64,000 nucleotides of DNA, taken from Aspidapion aeneum (lineage: Eukaryota; Arthropoda; Insecta; Coleoptera; Brentidae). Where the stretch lies: contig OY755038.1 in the NCBI GenBank assembly GCA_963576565.1, positions 139,820,989 through 139,884,988 on the forward strand, given 5' to 3'. Shown one piece after another: positions 60,086-64,000 of this stretch (positions are counted from its first letter, which is position 1; every line of letters starts with the position of its first letter). Below the pieces are notes generated by a model. The model ran no database searches and was not told the origin of the DNA. It saw only the letters and a list, made by a program, of their open reading frames with translations. The translations under genes and the position numbers were made by a program.

Positions 60086-60277
60086 GTTTTACTAGAAGCT
60101 TACAGTAGATGTGTAAACATACTAAACAGATCATCGAAAGCAGATGATCCAGCAGTGCAAATTAGTATGCACATCACAAAATGTTTTAGGGTTGCTGCTG
60201 AATTTAAGGCTTGCAGAGAGTGCATTATTAATTTGCCACAACTATTGAAAGATTTATGTCGAATTTTGTATTTTAAG
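60086..60277 (+). CDS. Rme-8: RME-8/DNAJC13-like gene, internal exon (downstream of the giant intron)
   Basis: 64 codons, phase 0 at both ends: VLLEAYSRCVNILNRSS, DDPAVQISMHITKCF, ACRECIINLPQLLKDL, CRILYFK. It follows directly on GGLE of the exon ending at 4313, as expected for RME-8. The acceptor is TTTGTTTATTTACAG and the donor AAG|GTAAGC; both are strong. No lesions. The next exon was not found before 64000, so the following intron exceeds 3.7 kb. Confidence 0.87.
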
Positions 60278-60639
60278 GTAAGCTTTTTCGAGTTGTATTT
60301 TTCTTGTCTCAAATTTAAACCAAATTCTGAAAATTAAACGAATAAAATAATAACTAAGTTGTTTTGAAAAGTTCCACTAAATAATTACATTTTTAGCATT
60401 AAGTTAATTTGGGTTGCAATTTTGTTTGGAAGCACTTTGTTTAAAACCCAGTAGTATAAAAGGTACATACATAGTTCCAAAAACAATAGTTCGAACAAAA
60501 TTAGTTCAAAAGGCAACTTGTTGAAGAAACCTTGGTTCAAAAGGTAATTTGTTTGAAAACCAATGCGTTGGTTTTTTGAATTAATCACTTTTCAAACTAA
60601 AGATTTTCGATTTAGTTACCTTTTGAAACAATTTTCTTG
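60278..60639 (+). other. Intron, unrecognised
   Basis: AT-rich. It contains several TTSGTTCAAAAGG/TTTTGAACTAA-like short repeats at 60470-60650, which may be a decayed simple repeat. Confidence 0.4.
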
Positions 60640-61500
60640 AAACAAATTACCTTTTAATTTATAGAAAAGCACTACTTTTCTCCCGGTTAACAAAGTAAAA
60701 AGTAATAAAATCGGTGAAGTGGTTCTCACAAAATCTGATTTTGTTTTTACCATTGTTTTACAACTTATACGATTGCATTGCCAATCCTGTATGCATTCAG
60801 TTCTTTATAAATTCATTATTACTGAACCGATTTTAGTGAAAGAAAAAAAAATCATGGTTATGTTAAACAAAATCGATTCAGTAATAATTAATTTATAAAT
60901 AAATGAATTCAGACATGATTGGCATTGCAATCTTATAATTTGTATAACAATGGTTAAAACAAAATCAAATTTTGTGACAACTACTACACCGATTTTAATT
61001 ATTTGTACTTCTTTATGCGGGAAAAAGTAGTGTTTTTCTACAAATTAAAAAAAAACTAAAACATTTTCGGAAAATAAGAATAAACACGCCATTTTGAATA
61101 ATGAAGTATGATTCTCTCCGACATCTTCAATTCTAAGATGCCGGCAAATTTCGATTATAATCTTTAAAGAGCAATCAAAAATTATTACCATGATATTTTT
61201 TATTTCACTAAAATTGGTTAAGTTTAATTTGTCGATTTATATGGAAATAAATGCAGACAGGATTGGTAATGCATTCGTATAATCTATAAAACAATGGTTG
61301 AAACAAAAATAGATTTTTTGAGAACCACCACACTGATTTTACTAATTTATATCTCGTTGTGCGGGGGAAAAGCAGTGCTTTTATATAAATTAAAAAAAAA
61401 AACTAAAACATTTTCGGGAAACAAGAATAAACACGACATATTTAAGAATTAAGTATGATTCTGTCCGCCATCTCAAATTTTAAGATAGCGATAAACTTTA
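60640..61500. repeat. Decayed copy of the hairpin repeat (9375-11218 family)
   Basis: Carries GAAAAGCACTACTTT, TTATACGATTGCATTGCCAA, TCCGACATCTTCAATTCTAA and GTTTTTCTACAAATT blocks in both orientations. Confidence 0.65.
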
Positions 61501-62238
61501 ATAGTAAATGGGCTACAGGAGTTCTGCAGAATTTCCCATGTTAAATCCCATAAGAAAACGCTAAGGTTCAAGTTAGCAAAAATCGGCACCGTCAAGGTCA
61601 CACGTCTGTATGACGTCACAACTGTCAAAATGTATATAATAAGTTTGAGATGATCTGTCAAATGTCATATGTCAATCTGTCATGTCTCAATCTGCCAATT
61701 GCAATATGTCTTTACTTCATCATAAGCTGTCTTTTGCCAATTTTTAATGGCTTAGTTTACAAAATGGGTGACCTGAATTTGATATTTGTTTGTTAACCAA
61801 AGAGACCTTAGTAAGGAGGATCCCTGCAATACTTGTGAATGATATTTAAAAAGGTTGAGCTAGAGAAATAGTGTGAAAGGGCCTTATTAAATAAATATGT
61901 TATAGCCATGTCTGAATGAACGAAGTGTTGGTTCAAAAGATATAAGGCGAAAGTTGTTTGTGGTGTTTAAGACGTGACCAATGCGAGATTTAATAGTGAT
62001 GTGTGTGTACTGTGTCACCTATTATGCTACGTAACCCGTGGCTGTAGTTCAAGTTGGGGATTCATACGAAATATTGTGTTACCTAACAAGGTGTAAAATT
62101 GACAGAATAGCCAAAAAAATACTGCACTAGCTTAGCCTGATATGTTTTAATATAAAAAAGTTGATTAATAATTGTCCCTGTTTGTTAAAAATAAAATCAT
62201 TTTTAAAAATATTTTTTTGAATTTCTCGATGTGCATTT
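61501..62238. other. Intron, unrecognised
   Basis: Short TGTCAAT/TGTCAAA-type repeats at about 61620-61720 and no gene. Confidence 0.4.
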
Positions 62239-62265
62239 TGTATATATATATATATATATATATAC
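62239..62265. repeat. (TA)n microsatellite
   Basis: About 13 TA units. Not flanked by E-family tips. Confidence 0.9.
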
Positions 62266-62335
62266 TTATGCTTATAACCCCTCGTATCTTTCTGTTTTAA
62301 CTAATTAGTAAGGAGGAAAAGTAATATGATGCAAT

Positions 62336-62940
62336 ATACAGGGTGTCCCAGAACTAATGGTACATGGTTAAACTGTAGATTCCTTGGGTCAAAATATTAC
62401 GATTTAGCCATACTTACCTTAGTCCAAAAGTTCGTATTAACCGAGATACAGAGTGTTAAACTTTATTTTTTCAATACGATTTTCTTTAATAACTTTTTTA
62501 CTAATTAATATTTTTGCAAAAACTAACCAGAGTGTAAGTTTTTTCAAAATTGGCAAGACGATTCCGTTGAAAAATTTGATGTAAAGTGTACAGGGTGTTC
62601 CTTGGACCACTACCATTGCATAAAAATCAGTATATTTTTTTTGTGCCTCAGTGTATACCAGTTTTTATGTAAAATAATGGTTTTCCCATCCTTTTTATGT
62701 AAAAAAGTTATACTGCTTCAAAGTCGCTCAGAGCAACGGTTTTTGAGTTTTTTGCATTAAAAGTTTTTATTGCATGTAAGTAATCTGCCTAATTTATGTA
62801 TGATACTTTCTTCAATACTTTCTACTAATTAATAATTTTGCACAAGAAATTAGGTTTGGTGATTTTTGGGCATGGACAATTTAATTTTGGTAAAAAAAAA
62901 TAAAAATATTATACAGGGTGTTCTCTGGCTCGGTACCGTT
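62336..62940. repeat. Three repeats each starting TACAGGGTGT
   Basis: TACAGGGTGT at 62337, 62590 and 62914, each followed by similar sequence (GG-ACC/CTGG, then TTRYATAAAAATMRG and a GTGTATAC segment). The class resembles the CAGGGTGTCC ends also seen at 54132 and 56624. No transposase. Confidence 0.55.
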
Positions 62941-63410
62941 ACATTAAAATAGGTCTAACTTTTTTGTTCCTCGGTGTATACAAGATTCTATAAGAAACAT
63001 TTTAAGTGGAAAAGTTATAGCGTTTAGATGTCGCTTAGAGTAACGGTTTTCAGGATATTTAAATTATAAGTTTTTATTGTATGCGTAAAAGATTTTTGAT
63101 TAAATTCTTACCTACTTCATACATATTAGCTAAAATCAATAATGTTTTATAGCATTTTAAGATTGGATGTTTTTTTAAGAAATATTAAGTTAAAAAATGT
63201 ACAAAATGGTTCTTGAATTATCAAAAGTGTGTTAAAACAATTGTAAGTTATTGTCCGTTATTGCAACTTTGTAGGGCGATGTTTTTAATGAGGAACAAAA
63301 ACTTCTTCGTATTAGTGTTTTTAAAAATGGTAAGTAAGTATACTTTATTAATGCAACTATTTTTTTATTGTTTTGAAAGAAAATTATAATCATTAATAAA
63401 ATTAATAAAC

Positions 63411-64000
63411 GTGAAATTTCATACCCGTGAATTTAAAAATCAAACAAGTTTCATGGCTAATCGGGCAAAAAGGAGTTTTTTGTTTCCCTTATATTTTTCC
63501 GTGGGTAGCTTGAAAGCTTAACCTCACGGGGGTCCAAGATCTAATGGACACCTAATATGTGTTGACAGTTAACCGTTTCGTCCTTATGGGACTCCTCAGA
63601 ACACTGCTGGTCAAGTGACAAATCTTGCGAAGTTAATCAGACGGTTTTGTCTCTAATTAAATGTAATTAGTGAGCGAACTATAGCAAGAGGCGCCATCCA
63701 CCGAGATACGAGAGAAACAAAAAACCAAAAGCAGGGAAAAACACTGCTATACAATATCGATCAATGAAAAGATCGAATGCAAATAAAAGAAAACAACTAT
63801 AGTCCGTGACCTACGACAGCTCTTTGTCTTTTCAGGCCGGATCAACGCATTTTGCATTTTTACCCGTCATCAAGACAGTGAGCGTCAATCAACTGAATTT
63901 TTAAGCCAAATAATACTAACAAACGTGAGATTTCATACCCGTGAATTTAAAAATCAAACAAGTTTCATGGCTAATAGGGCAAAAAGGAGTTTTTTGTTTC
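63411..64000. repeat. Repeat unit of about 514 bp, one full copy plus the start of a second
   Basis: GTGAAATTTCATACCCGTGA at 63411 recurs with one change at 63925, and the match continues for about 75 bp to the window edge. A complete hammerhead fold lies inside the unit (63559-63604). Size and ribozyme content recall hammerhead-bearing satellites and retrozymes of invertebrates. Only the window edge prevents seeing whether the array continues. Confidence 0.7.
63559..63604 (-). ncRNA. Type I hammerhead ribozyme
   Basis: On the minus strand, in order: stem I GUGUU; core CUGAGGA (fits CUGANGA); stem II GUCC with loop CAUAA and GGAC; GAAA; stem III CGG, loop UUAA, CUG; cleavage dinucleotide UC; stem I partner AACAC. 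All conserved core residues are present and all three stems pair, including one G-U pair in stem III. Cleavage would fall between 63564 and 63563. It would self-cut minus-strand transcripts of the repeat, not the RME-8 pre-mRNA. Confidence 0.82.

Overview
The window looks like a repeat-rich, AT-rich insect nuclear genome. A beetle is my guess from the mix of elements, but that is weak. The only host gene I can support is one on the + strand. Two exons (4129-4313 and 60086-60277) join in phase and encode part of an endosomal J-domain protein of the RME-8/DNAJC13 family. About 55.8 kb of intron lies between them, and nearly everything else in the window sits in that intron or in the introns on either side.

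Layout. 1-3786 is a perfect array of the 10-mer TTGGTTAGGT, which is a dimer of the arthropod telomere unit TTAGG with one base changed. It lies upstream of the first exon. Inside the giant intron, 4606-5590 and 59120-59960 form an inverted pair of about 1 kb just inside the two splice sites. 6490-8480 holds decayed LINE fragments. 8633-29170 holds two inverted copies (E1 and E2) of a non-coding element family. They are flanked and separated by (TA)n and carry 20 exact copies of GTGACATCC/GGATGTCAC. A young BEL/Pao retrotransposon (14026-20175) is inserted at the inner tip of E2.

29212-52545 is a nest. An old LINE (endonuclease halves at 29775-30135 and 36581-36968) was hit by a 6.4 kb LTR element that keeps only gag and protease remains (30136-36580), and then by a minus-strand Ty3/Gypsy element (36969 to about 52545). 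The Gypsy element was split by a second BEL/Pao copy (38591-50309), which was itself hit by another LINE (39348-42472) and a Penelope-like element (45872-48301). 53447-58437 is a 2.49 kb tandem duplication of non-coding sequence, each copy with a hammerhead-like motif. Beyond the second exon come a decayed hairpin repeat, several CAGGGTGT-type repeat ends, and at 63411-64000 the start of a repeat of about 514 bp with a complete hammerhead ribozyme fold on the minus strand.

No bacterial features, CRISPR arrays, tRNAs or rRNAs were seen. The retroelement genes are mostly broken. The exception is the long open frame of the first BEL/Pao copy, which has cleanly lost its protease.
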